In this document: positions 32,982-41,700 of the stretch, in pieces | Layout: each line of letters opens with the position of its first letter | Position numbering within the stretch: position 1 is the stretch's first letter | NCBI RefSeq assembly: GCF_030813115.1 | Contig: NZ_JAUSTY010000007.1 | Span: 124,001-188,000 of the forward strand | Reading direction: 5' to 3' | Origin: Bacillus horti | GTDB lineage: Bacteria > Bacillota > Bacilli > Caldalkalibacillales > JCM-10596 | DNA: 64,000 nucleotides | Translations under genes and position numbers: made by a program | Notes under the pieces: generated by a model | The model's input: the letters and a program-made list of their open reading frames with translations, nothing else | The model's database searches: none | What the model was told of the DNA's origin: nothing

Positions 32982-34415
32982 ATGAAAGCTTTTTTGGACG
33001 ATCATTTTTTACTTGGAACAAAAACAGCAGAGACGCTATATCATCAGTTTGCTAAGGATATGCCTATTTTTGATTACCACTGCCACCTTTCCGCCAAGGA
33101 AATAGCAGAGAACAAAGCGTTCTCCGATCTGACCGATATTTGGTTGAAGGATGATCATTATAAATGGAGGCTTATGCGTAGTCACGGTGTAGATGAGAAG
33201 TGGATTACGGGAGAAGCTCCAGCAAAGGAAAAGTATCTAAAGTGGGTAGACACGGTTCAATATGCCCTAGGCAATCCGTTGTATCATTGGACTCATTTAG
33301 AGCTCCAACGATATTTTGGAATCACTGATCCGCTGACCATGCAGACGGCCGAACAAGTATGGACAACGTGTAATCAGCTTCTACAATCAGAAGACTTTAG
33401 ACCGCAGGAGTTAATGAAGCGTTCTAATGTACGTACTATTTGTACAACGGACGATCCACTGGATAGCTTGGAATATCATAAGCAGCTTAAGGAACAGCCA
33501 AATTTTGAGATTGAAGTTCTTCCCACCTTTAGACCGGATGGGGCTCTCATGATTGAAAATAAGGAATTTAATCAGTGGATTGAAGAACTAGAGAGCCTAA
33601 CAGAAACGAGTATTACTAGCCTTGAAGATCTGGTGGCTGGATTAGAAGAAAGGGTTGTTTACTTCCATGAAGTGGGCTGTCGTTTGTCGGATCACGGTCT
33701 AGATTCTAGCTTTTATTTAGAGTCTAGTGAGGCAGAGGTCAATGAGATTTTTCAAAAAGGAAGGGACGGTCAAGCGCTAACTAGGGAGGAAATTATTCAG
33801 TATAAAACAGGAGTCATGAAGGCATTAGGCTCGCTGTACGCCAAATATGATTGGGCCATGCAGTTGCATATTGGTGCACTACGGAGAGTGAACTCTAAAA
33901 TGACGAAATTAGCAGGTCCGAATACCGGTTTCGATTCGATTGCGGACTTTACCTATGCTGAGGATCTAGGCAAGCTCTTAGATGCTCTTGATTCTAGTGA
34001 CTCCCTTCCCAAGACGATCATTTATAATCTAAATCCTAGGGACAACTATATGATAGCTTCCATGATCGGTAACTTCCAAAGTGATATTCCTGGAAAAATC
34101 CAATTCGGAACGGCATGGTGGTTTAACGATCAACGAGACGGGATGGAGGATCAGCTGAAGGTACTAGCCAATTGTGGTTTGCTAGCAAATTTTGTGGGGA
34201 TGCTTACAGATTCTAGGAGTTTCCTTTCCTATACTAGACATGAGTATTTCCGTAGGATCCTGTGTAACCTCCTTGGGGCTTGGGTAGAAAACGGAGAGTT
34301 CCCAGCAGATATGAAAATACTAGAAAAAGTAATTAGAGATATTTGCTACAACAATATTTATGCTTATTTAAAGACACCTGAAAGGCTGGAGAATTCGATC
34401 ATTGGAAATCATTAG
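32982..34415 (+). CDS. uxaC: Glucuronate isomerase
   Basis: UxaC converts D-glucuronate to D-fructuronate (and galacturonate to tagaturonate), the first step of hexuronate catabolism. The 477-residue length is normal. The amidohydrolase-like metal ligands are in PIFDYHCHLSAKEI near 26-40, with later family motifs MQLHIGALR, LNPRDNYMIASM, QFGTAWWFNDQ and LTDSRSFLSYTRHEYFRRI. AAGGAGATAG precedes ATG 32982. The later enzymes (uxaB/uxuB, uxaA/uxuA) are not in the window, so fructuronate must be processed elsewhere. Confidence 0.97.
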   Translation: MKAFLDDHFLLGTKTAETLYHQFAKDMPIFDYHCHLSAKEIAENKAFSDLTDIWLKDDHYKWRLMRSHGVDEKWITGEAPAKEKYLKWVDTVQYALGNPLYHWTHLELQRYFGITDPLTMQTAEQVWTTCNQLLQSEDFRPQELMKRSNVRTICTTDDPLDSLEYHKQLKEQPNFEIEVLPTFRPDGALMIENKEFNQWIEELESLTETSITSLEDLVAGLEERVVYFHEVGCRLSDHGLDSSFYLESSEAEVNEIFQKGRDGQALTREEIIQYKTGVMKALGSLYAKYDWAMQLHIGALRRVNSKMTKLAGPNTGFDSIADFTYAEDLGKLLDALDSSDSLPKTIIYNLNPRDNYMIASMIGNFQSDIPGKIQFGTAWWFNDQRDGMEDQLKVLANCGLLANFVGMLTDSRSFLSYTRHEYFRRILCNLLGAWVENGEFPADMKILEKVIRDICYNNIYAYLKTPERLENSIIGNH

Positions 34416-34422
34416 AACGGAG

Positions 34423-34449
34423 AAAAAGAGGGGGCTTACCCCTCTTTTT
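34423..34449. terminator. Terminator after uxaC, shared with converging gene
   Basis: AAAAAGAGGGG / CCCCTCTTTTT with a 5-nt loop. It overlaps the last codons of the opposite VOC gene, so it terminates both transcripts. Confidence 0.9.
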
Positions 34450-34786
34450 CCTTTGAAAAATCAATAACTCTTATCGGGTTCCCTGAGTTATCCTTAAAGA
34501 TGGCATAACGCCCAGGAGGGATATCGAAAGGGTCCTTAATAAACTCTACACTCTCTTTTTTTTCTGCAAAAAATTCGTCCACACTATCCACCAAAAACAC
34601 ACCACCAGCAGAAAGGTTTTCTATTTCATCATGCTCAAGCATTACTTGTACGTCGGAGTCTGGTAAATGGATAGCAATGGTATGATCTCCTTCACGCCAA
34701 GCCTCCTCGAAGCCCAATACTTCACGATAGTAAACTAACGCCTCTTTAAGATTCTTAACAGGATGATACAAAAAAACTAGCTTCAT
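34436..34786 (-). CDS. VOC-family (glyoxalase-like) protein
   Basis: One-domain glyoxalase/bleomycin-resistance-type protein of 116 residues. The first strand MKLVFLYHPVKNLKEALVYY and the C-terminal YAIFKDNSGNPIRVIDF are typical. It probably binds or modifies a small ligand, or sequesters a drug. It lies divergent to a TetR gene with a palindrome-rich 148-bp intergenic region, so the TetR protein may control it. Confidence 0.85.
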   Translation of the reverse strand: MKLVFLYHPVKNLKEALVYYREVLGFEEAWREGDHTIAIHLPDSDVQVMLEHDEIENLSAGGVFLVDSVDEFFAEKKESVEFIKDPFDIPPGRYAIFKDNSGNPIRVIDFSKEKEG

Positions 34787-34860
34787 CTTTACTCACCTCT
34801 TCTGTTTTACTGTTACTTTCAGAATTTACTTCACCTAAATATGATATTTCTGTAATTAAT

Positions 34861-34928
34861 TTATGTAATACATAATTAGATTACGTAAATCATAAAATAT
34901 TTACGCTTAGTTGTCAATATGGTAAAAT
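34861..34928. promoter_or_regulatory. Palindrome-rich divergent promoter region
   Basis: A perfect 7-1-7 palindrome TTATGTA-A-TACATAA (34861-34875) is followed by ATTACGTAAAT. TTTACG (34900-34905), 17 bp, TAAAAT (34923-34928) makes a candidate promoter whose start would fall at or next to the ATG at 34935. The sites fit operators for the TetR protein. Confidence 0.6.
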
Positions 34929-34934
34929 AGCCAT

Positions 34935-35456
34935 ATGAAAGAATGGATACCAATACCGGGAACGAGTAAAGATACTTTAATTAAAGCAGCGTTGGAGGAA
35001 TTTAGTTCAAAAGGCTACAAAGGTGTTAACATTACAGAATTAGCTGAAAAAGCAAAAATGACGACTGGAGCCGTATATCATCATTTTGGTTCAAAAGCGA
35101 AGCTCTATGAAGTAGTACGAGCAGAAATGGAACAAAGAATTGTGGATAGAATGGAGGGAGCAGCTTCTTTATTTGATCAGAAGGATCAGGCTTTGAAGGC
35201 CGCGCTACTGACTGGCTTAGCCTTTGTAGTAAAACAGGATATCTGTAAGCTAATTGGTGAAGAGACACCGACAAAGCGGAAGGATAAAATTGAAATCTTT
35301 CTTGGCGAGCTTAGTGAGGACACGAAGGGATTACCGATTGAAATAATTCTCATGTCCTCTTGGAGAGCCATTCTTAATGCCATTTCTAATCAGGAAATTT
35401 CTCCTGAGCAGGCAAAGGGTTTAATTGAATGGGTATTTGAAAAAGGAATCTATTAA
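34935..35456 (+). CDS. TetR/AcrR family regulator
   Basis: Repressor of 173 residues. HTH residues are about 10-55, including INITELAEKAKMTTGAVYHHF; the C-terminal domain resembles the YsiA/AcrR group. No ribosome site is found before ATG 34935, and the predicted -10 lies only 6 bp upstream, so the mRNA may be leaderless. The likely targets are its own promoter and the divergent VOC gene. Confidence 0.88.
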   Translation: MKEWIPIPGTSKDTLIKAALEEFSSKGYKGVNITELAEKAKMTTGAVYHHFGSKAKLYEVVRAEMEQRIVDRMEGAASLFDQKDQALKAALLTGLAFVVKQDICKLIGEETPTKRKDKIEIFLGELSEDTKGLPIEIILMSSWRAILNAISNQEISPEQAKGLIEWVFEKGIY

Positions 35457-35532
35457 GTTGGAAAAATAATAATAAAGCTCTAATAAAAAATAAATACGAG
35501 ACGCTCTAAAAAAATTTAAAAGCTCATATCCA

Positions 35533-35580
35533 AAGCAGTGCTATCTCCCATATAAGAGTGGAGAGTAGCGCTGCTTTTTA
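35533..35580 (+). terminator. Terminator after TetR gene
   Basis: Long imperfect stem AAGCAGTGCTATCTCC / GGAGAGTAGCGCTGCTT with T5; the stop codon is 80 bp upstream. Confidence 0.85.
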
Positions 35581-35649
35581 TTGGATTAACTTTCTGATAT
35601 GCAGAAAAAGTCGCTTAATAGTGTGGGTTAATGTTGGATTAAGTCGAAA

Positions 35650-35684
35650 TTGTTCAGAATTTGCTCAGAGCTAAAGATTAGGAT
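35650..35684 (+). promoter_or_regulatory. Direct-repeat activator box and promoter of lectin cassette
   Basis: TTGTTCAG (35650-35657), N3, TTGCTCAG (35661-35668), then -10-like TAGGAT (35679-35684), 29 nt from the first base of the repeat. The region down to about 35700 is clearly similar to that at 43202-43252 before the paralogous gene, and the layout matches 17290-17324. Confidence 0.7.
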
Positions 35685-35726
35685 AAAAAGTAACAATATG
35701 CTTGAACTGGAACTAAAGCAGACAGC

Positions 35727-35756
35727 GATCATTTTCATTTTTCAACGAAAATGATC
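35727..35756 (+). other. Leader hairpin upstream of lectin gene
   Basis: Perfect 10-bp inverted repeat GATCATTTTC / GAAAATGATC with a 10-nt loop, inside the predicted 5' leader. The paralogous leader has a related short AGAAAT/ATTTCT repeat near 43273. It may tune mRNA stability or bind a regulator. No other gene is seen in 35580-35848. Confidence 0.5.
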
Positions 35757-35848
35757 TTTGAAATTCTACATAAAAACACTACATACATAGGAATAGAACC
35801 TGCCAAGCTAATTGTTAAAATTAAAATAACTGATTGGAGGAAGAAAAG

Positions 35849-36844
35849 ATGGGTTTTGGTTCAGCAGATAATCAGATTCATGTGGCTAATCGATGTGGGG
35901 AGAATATCTATGTCATCCCAATGCCAAATAAGGATTGGGTATGGGGGGACATTGGCTTTACGGTGCTAACCACTATTCTAACCTTCGGTGAGGCAGCGCC
36001 TGCTGCTGCAACAGCCATTAATAGTTTATCAAGACTGCAGAAAGCTATAACTTTAGTTAAATCAATACTTGGCAACCCATATGTAAAAGCAATAAAATAC
36101 GCCGCATTAGAGTACAAGATTGCTAGAAATGGACTCCGAGAAGTGGAGACTGAAATACTTAGAAAGGCGGAGGCAGCTCGCAAAGAGATTATTACATTTC
36201 TTAAGAGCGAGGGAGCTTTGATTAAGCCTAATGAGTTCAAACAAGTATCGAATGAAAAAAACTACAATCCATTGAGAATGATTTCACCAAGCGGCTGGGG
36301 TGGACTGTTCGGAGCCTCTGATGCGGCCTTGTTTATTGCAACAGAATCCTTGTCACGCTTTGCCTTGTTTAATACAAATAGTGATTATTCATGGATCGTT
36401 GAGCCGAATATGGTTGTACGCTCAAAGTACGGACACATATGGGAATCAGCCAAATCCGAGGGTTACTATCGTTTCTCAGCATCAGATCGATTAGTAGAGG
36501 GACAGGATTTAAAGCCGAATGAATCGATCAGTTCACCAAATAAATCCTACGATTTTGTCTACCAGGAGGATGGGAATGCAGTAATCTATGAGCGAAGAAA
36601 ACCAGATGGTGAAAAGGCGATTTGGGCTTCCGATACTTATGGAAAAGCAGCGTGGAGAACGTGTATGCAAGATGATGGGAATTTTGTTGTTTATGAAGCG
36701 GAAGGAAAGCCTGTCTGGGCTACGGATAAATGTGGCTATGATCCGATGTATGAAGGCTGTAGCCTTGTGATGCAGGACGATGGCAACCTTGTGATCTATA
36801 ACAAGGATAACAAAGTGATTTGGGCAAGTGGAACGTATCGCTAG
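35849..36844 (+). CDS. Novel-domain protein with C-terminal bulb-type lectin
   Basis: Protein of 331 residues in two parts. Residues of about 1-215 are an unrecognised domain beginning IHVANRCGENIYVIPMPNKD and continuing with TAINSLSRLQ, a helical stretch and TESLSRFALFNTN...WIVEPNMVVRSK. Residues of about 216-331 form a mannose-binding B-lectin with three sugar-site motifs QxDxNxVxY: YQEDGNAVIYE, MQDDGNFVVYE and MQDDGNLVIYN. No signal peptide is seen. ATG 35849 follows TGGAGGAAG. A paralogue of the N-terminal part without lectin is at 43417. A role in glycan binding, as toxin, bacteriocin or adhesin, is inference. Confidence 0.85.
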   Translation: MGFGSADNQIHVANRCGENIYVIPMPNKDWVWGDIGFTVLTTILTFGEAAPAAATAINSLSRLQKAITLVKSILGNPYVKAIKYAALEYKIARNGLREVETEILRKAEAARKEIITFLKSEGALIKPNEFKQVSNEKNYNPLRMISPSGWGGLFGASDAALFIATESLSRFALFNTNSDYSWIVEPNMVVRSKYGHIWESAKSEGYYRFSASDRLVEGQDLKPNESISSPNKSYDFVYQEDGNAVIYERRKPDGEKAIWASDTYGKAAWRTCMQDDGNFVVYEAEGKPVWATDKCGYDPMYEGCSLVMQDDGNLVIYNKDNKVIWASGTYR

Positions 36845-36871
36845 ATTTTAGAGAGAAAGAGTGTGATCCAA

Positions 36872-37348
36872 ATGCTTGAGTTGCAAGAGTTAATACAGGA
36901 GGATGAAAGCACACTTTTTCAACTATATGTGGCATCTAGAAAAGGTGAATTTGCGAATTTGGGGTGGTCTGAGTGTGAAATAGAGAATTTATTGCAGGTG
37001 CAATACACAGCTCAGCAAAACAGCTATCAACAATTATTTCCACAAGCTAAGATGGATATGGTTAAACATAAAAATATCCCAATTGGCAGAATGATTACGA
37101 ATACTACACAACATGCTTTGCATCTAGTAGATATATTTATCATACCTGAATACAGAGGTAAGGAATTTGGAACGGCTTTATTAAGAATTTTGCAGGATAG
37201 AGCGAGCAAGCGAGCGCTACCTATTCAGTTGCAGGTATTAATGGGGAACCCTGCTCAGCGGTTGTATGAGCGTTGTGGCTTTTACGTGACGGCCGAACAG
37301 GCCCCCTCTTTAACCATGCAGTGGGAAGACAGGCAAACCACTAGGTAA
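36872..37348 (+). CDS. GNAT acetyltransferase in lectin cassette
   Basis: Acetyltransferase of 158 residues. Motif A is IFIIPEYRGKEFGTALLRIL near 90 and the motif B end is PAQRLYERCGFYVTAEQ near 132. Start choice lies between GTG 36863 and ATG 36872; neither has strong spacing. It sits 27 bp after the lectin gene and 27 bp before the first collar-domain gene, so it is operonic. It could modify a cassette protein or its glycan target; that link is inferred only from position. Confidence 0.83.
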   Translation: MLELQELIQEDESTLFQLYVASRKGEFANLGWSECEIENLLQVQYTAQQNSYQQLFPQAKMDMVKHKNIPIGRMITNTTQHALHLVDIFIIPEYRGKEFGTALLRILQDRASKRALPIQLQVLMGNPAQRLYERCGFYVTAEQAPSLTMQWEDRQTTR

Positions 37349-37375
37349 AAAGATAAGAAAGGGGTCATCTAAGCT

Positions 37376-37987
37376 ATGATTGAAGCATATATAGGTTTAA
37401 TTGTACCCTGGGCGGGCAAATACCCCCCAGCTGGTTGGATGTTTTGCAACGGACAGGAGCTTTCAATAGAGTCTTACCAGACTCTATATAGCCTAATTGG
37501 TACATACTATGGTGGAAATGGAAAGACGACTTTCGCTTTACCCAACCTTAATGGACGTATACCAGTAGGAGTGAGTGTGGAAAAGACACCAGAAACAGCA
37601 TACTCTTGGAGTACAACAGGTGGAAATGAAAGAATAGCCTTAACAGTACAGAATATGCCAGACCATACTCATCAAGCTACATCCACAGTCTCTGGGTTAA
37701 CCGTTAGTGGGCTTAACGTTCAGTTTCCAGCTTCAACAGGTCCATCAAATACTGCTAGTCCTAGTGATCAAGCTAGTTTAGCTACGAGTCAAGGTGCTAG
37801 CATATATACGACAGGACAGCCAAATACGAATTTAAAGTCGGCAACTGTAACAGGCGGATCAATCGATGGACAAGTAACAACTAACGTCTCGCCTATGGGA
37901 TATTCTACTCCTATAGACAATAGACAGCCTTATCTGGCTCTTAACTATATTATTTGCTACCTTGGACTATATCCATCAAGGTTTTAG
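37376..37987 (+). CDS. Phage tail-collar-domain protein (MdpB-like), copy 1
   Basis: Protein of 203 residues of the microcystin-dependent-protein/tail collar family. The N-terminal collar module (about 1-65) shows PPAGWMFCNGQELSIESYQ, GTYYGGNGKTTFALPNLNGR and the HTHQATSTVSG region near 100. A C-terminal strand region with LALNYIICYLGLYP follows. AAAGGGG precedes ATG 37376. The second copy at 38029 is clearly homologous. No baseplate, tail or lysis genes surround them, so they are not part of a prophage here; such proteins may form trimeric fibres on the cell surface. Confidence 0.85.
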   Translation: MIEAYIGLIVPWAGKYPPAGWMFCNGQELSIESYQTLYSLIGTYYGGNGKTTFALPNLNGRIPVGVSVEKTPETAYSWSTTGGNERIALTVQNMPDHTHQATSTVSGLTVSGLNVQFPASTGPSNTASPSDQASLATSQGASIYTTGQPNTNLKSATVTGGSIDGQVTTNVSPMGYSTPIDNRQPYLALNYIICYLGLYPSRF

Positions 37988-38028
37988 AACATATACGACT
38001 TACCAAAATCATAGAGAGGAATGAAATT

Positions 38029-38679
38029 ATGGAGGCATATCTTGGAACGATCGTAGCTTGGGCACCTAGCTATCCACCAAAGGGATGGTTATTTTGCGGA
38101 GGACAAATGCTTAAAATTAGGGACTACACAGCGTTATTTTCTTTGATTGGAACAACGTACGGCGGCAATGGTGATGATACGTTTGCATTACCAAATTTAA
38201 GTGGTCGCGTTGTAGTTGGAGCACATACTGGAGATGGAATGGGTGGAAGTTTGCCACCAGGTAACACATCATATAGGATCGGGGAAACAGGAGGGGCAAA
38301 CTTTGTTACTCTTACGACTCAACAAATGCCAGCTCATACTCATCAGGCAACTACTTCAACCTCTGGGTTAAGCGTGAGCGGTCTAACTGTAAAGCTTCCA
38401 GCTTCTACGTCCGGAGCTAATACAGCTTCTCCTAGTAATGATGCCAGTCTTGCAACCAGTCAAGGCCCTATGGGACCAACACCTATTTATACAACTGGGC
38501 AGACAAATACCTATTTAAAGCCAGCTACAGTATCAGGAGGAACGATTAGCGGGACAGTAACAACAACTATTTCTCCTGCTGGTAGTTCTGCACCAACTCC
38601 TATAGATGTTCGACAGCCATATTCTGCGCTAAATTATATCATTTGTGTAGAAGGGTATTACCCACCTAGGCCAGAATAG
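38029..38679 (+). CDS. Phage tail-collar-domain protein (MdpB-like), copy 2
   Basis: Homologue of the preceding gene, 216 residues, with AWAPSYPPKGWLFCGGQ near 10, GTTYGGNGDDTFALPNLSGR and HTHQATTSTSG, ending ALNYIICVEGYYPPRPE. It has an extra loop of about 13 residues near residue 72. ATG 38029 is chosen as the first codon matching the family N-terminus, with AGAGAGGAA upstream; the frame is open from 37954 inside copy 1. It arose by tandem duplication with copy 1 and ends the short operon. Confidence 0.85.
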   Translation: MEAYLGTIVAWAPSYPPKGWLFCGGQMLKIRDYTALFSLIGTTYGGNGDDTFALPNLSGRVVVGAHTGDGMGGSLPPGNTSYRIGETGGANFVTLTTQQMPAHTHQATTSTSGLSVSGLTVKLPASTSGANTASPSNDASLATSQGPMGPTPIYTTGQTNTYLKPATVSGGTISGTVTTTISPAGSSAPTPIDVRQPYSALNYIICVEGYYPPRPE

Positions 38680-38740
38680 TTGTTTGTTACTAAAATCGGG
38701 ATAAAAATGACATTATTAGAAGATGTGATGGAGAGTATCA

Positions 38741-38779
38741 TCAATATTCTAACTTCATATCTTAAGAAGCGAATATTGA
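38741..38779 (+). promoter_or_regulatory. Inverted repeat before SLH protein gene
   Basis: TCAATATTC (38741-38749) / GAATATTGA (38771-38779) perfect 9-bp repeat, just before the GGAGG ribosome site at 38784. It could be an operator or a hairpin limiting read-through from the collar genes. Confidence 0.5.
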
Positions 38780-38798
38780 ACTCGGAGGTTAGAATGGC

Positions 38799-41700
38799 AT
38801 GTCAAAAAACAAACGATATATAGTCAGTATTTGTCTTGTATTCTTGCTGTTTTTTCAGTGGCTTCCCTATACAGCCGCTAGTTTTACTCCGATTGAGCCA
38901 ATGATTTCAGGTTCATATAATAGTATAGCTTATGGAAGTGGTAAATATGTCATCGTAGGAAATCTAGCTGATCCCCATTACTCATTTGATGGACATGATT
39001 GGAAGCCTATAGAGGACAATATTAGAGCACTCTATGTTACTTTTATCAACGATCAGTTCATTGCCGTTGGATCGGGCAATGAAATTCATACATCGGAGGA
39101 TGGAATAACATGGGAATCAAGTTTCGTAAACTTACCTCCTTATTATGATGGCTTGCTTTCCATTCGTTCTGTAGTCTATGGAGATGCTGGATATGTAGCT
39201 GTCGGTGATAATGGACATAAGTACTTTTCAGTAGATGGGGAGTCGTGGAGTTATACTGGTCAAGGTATCGAAGTAGAAAATAGAATCCATTTTTATAGTG
39301 TTGTTTTTTCAGAGGGCCAATATATTACCGTTGGTACTGAAGGAGCAATTCATGCCTCTACTGACGGTGTAAATTGGATAGAGAGAGAAGTGCTTTCTAG
39401 CAAAATTTTAACTAGAGTATCCTATCTTAACAATCAATTTCATGTTGTTGGATTGGGTACCTACCTAACTTCACCAAATGGTACTGATTGGTATGAACAG
39501 CCGCTTCCAACGGAGGTTGAGTTTACGGTATTTTACGATATTGAATACGGTAGTAATCAGTACATCATTGTAGGTGCAAATGGAACAGTCATTACTTCTC
39601 AGGATGGAGAGGATTGGAACGTAGAGGACTCGGGTGTATCTTATTTGTTTACGGATGCTATTTATGTAAATGATGTATTTACATTAATGAGTATACCGAA
39701 CCCTTGGGACCAGCCTAACACCATTATTCATTATATCCCAACGCCTTCAAATCCAACGTACACCGTGACGTATGATGGTAACGGGAACAGTGGAGGAAGT
39801 GTTCCCGTCGATAATGGAACGTATGAGACAGGCGCCACCGTGACGGTATTAGGTAACAGCGGAAGTTTGGTCTTAGAAGGCCATACATTTTCCGGCTGGA
39901 ACACTCAATCCGATGGAAGTGGAACAGCTTATGCGGCAGAATCTACCTTCCCGATGGGAAGCGAGGATGTGACGCTGTATGCGAAATGGAACCTAGATAC
40001 GTATACCGTAGAGTTTCACGTAGATGGGGGAAGCGCAGTCGTTTCTCAAACGGTAGTACATGGAGGGCAAGCAGTAGAGCCGAGTCCAGCCCCGTCAAAG
40101 GCGGGTCATACGTTTGACGGGTGGTATACAAGCGATGACATAGAATTTGATTTCAGCGAAGAAATTACAGGGGATATTACCCTCTATGCAAAATGGAATC
40201 CAGATCCAGTAGTGTATACCGTAACCTTTGAAGTAGATGGAGGAAGCGAAGTCCCTTCTCAAACCGTTGCTCATGGGGAACCGGCAAGTGAGCCAAATCC
40301 GGCTCCGGCAAAGGCGGGTCATACGTTTGGAGGGTGGTACACAAGCGATGACATAGAATTTGATTTCAGCGAAGAAATCACAGAGGATACTACTCTCTAT
40401 GCAAAATGGAATCTAGATCCAGTAATGTATACCGTAACCTTTGAAGTGTATGGAGGGAGCGAAGTCCCTTCCCAAAGTGTTGCTCATGGGGAACCGGCAA
40501 TTGAGCCAAATCCGGCTCCTGCAAAGGAGGGTCATACGTTTGGAGGCTGGTACACAAGCAGCGACATAGAATTCGATTTCAACAATGAAATCATAGAGGA
40601 TATAACCCTCTATGCAAAATGGAATCCGAATCCAGTAACGTATACCGTAGAGTTTGACGTAGACGGAGGAAGTGAAGTTACGTCTCAATCCGTGGCACAC
40701 GGTGAGATGGCTACCAAGCCGGAAGACCCAACAAAGGAGAACCATACGTTTGGAGGCTGGTACACAAGCAGTGACATAGAATTCGATTTCAACAATGAAA
40801 TCATAGAGGATATAATCCTCTATGCAAAATGGAATCCGAATCCAGTAATGTATACCGTAGAGTTTGACGTAGACGGAGGAAGTTTTGTTGCCTCTCAAAC
40901 CGTAGCACACGGAGAGACGGCCACCAAGCCCGTAGACCCAACTAAGGTGAATTATACGTTTGATGGGTGGTATACAAGCGGTAACATAGAATTTGATTTC
41001 AGCAATGCTATCACATCAAACACGATCCTCTATGCAAAGTGGACGCCGGAGCAGCTCTCTGACAATGCAAGTTTAGGAGAACTAGGATTTTCAGGGGGAG
41101 AATTAGAACCTACCTTTGATCCAAATGTACTAGAATACACTGTTCATGCTGATGAGGATGTAAGCCATGTAGTTGTAACTCCAGTCATAGCTGAAACGGG
41201 TCCCACCATTACAGTAAACGGGAATCGTGTAGATTCAGGTGACGCTTATCCCGTACAGGTGGATTCTGGAGAAAATAAGATTACTATAATAGTAACAGCC
41301 CAAAATGGTAGAACGAGAACGTATACCATCACAGTAATGCGTGGAGAACAGCATCCAGTTCCACAAACATATACGGTTACGTACCACGGGAATAAGAATA
41401 CAGCAGGTAGTGTTCCAGTAGACCATATAATCTACAAGGAAGGCGATACGGTTACGATACTTGGTAACACTGGTAACCTAGAGAGAGAAGGCTATACATT
41501 TACGGGGTGGAACACGCAGCCAGACGGAAATGGACTTAATTACGTGGCAGGCGATTTGTTTCAAATTGAAGGAGATATAATTCTGTATGCCAAGTGGAAG
41601 GATTCTACATCTGGTGGTGATGGAGAGGGTGGAGAAACGCCAGGAACGAATCCAAATCCAGGGCCATCGCCTGAAGCACCAAACCCTAGCCCAACACCAG

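Noticed and set aside
37376-38679. Prophage tail region
   Set aside because: Two collar-domain genes stand without capsid, tail, lysis or integrase genes; neighbours are surface and enzyme genes.
40095-40910. Minus-strand frames opposite the repeats, up to 165 codons
   Set aside because: The frames recur with the repeat period, so they reflect the repeated plus-strand sequence, not genes.
39995-41045. Repeats considered as a CRISPR array
   Set aside because: Units are about 210 bp, coding and in frame; there are no short repeats with unique spacers and no cas genes.
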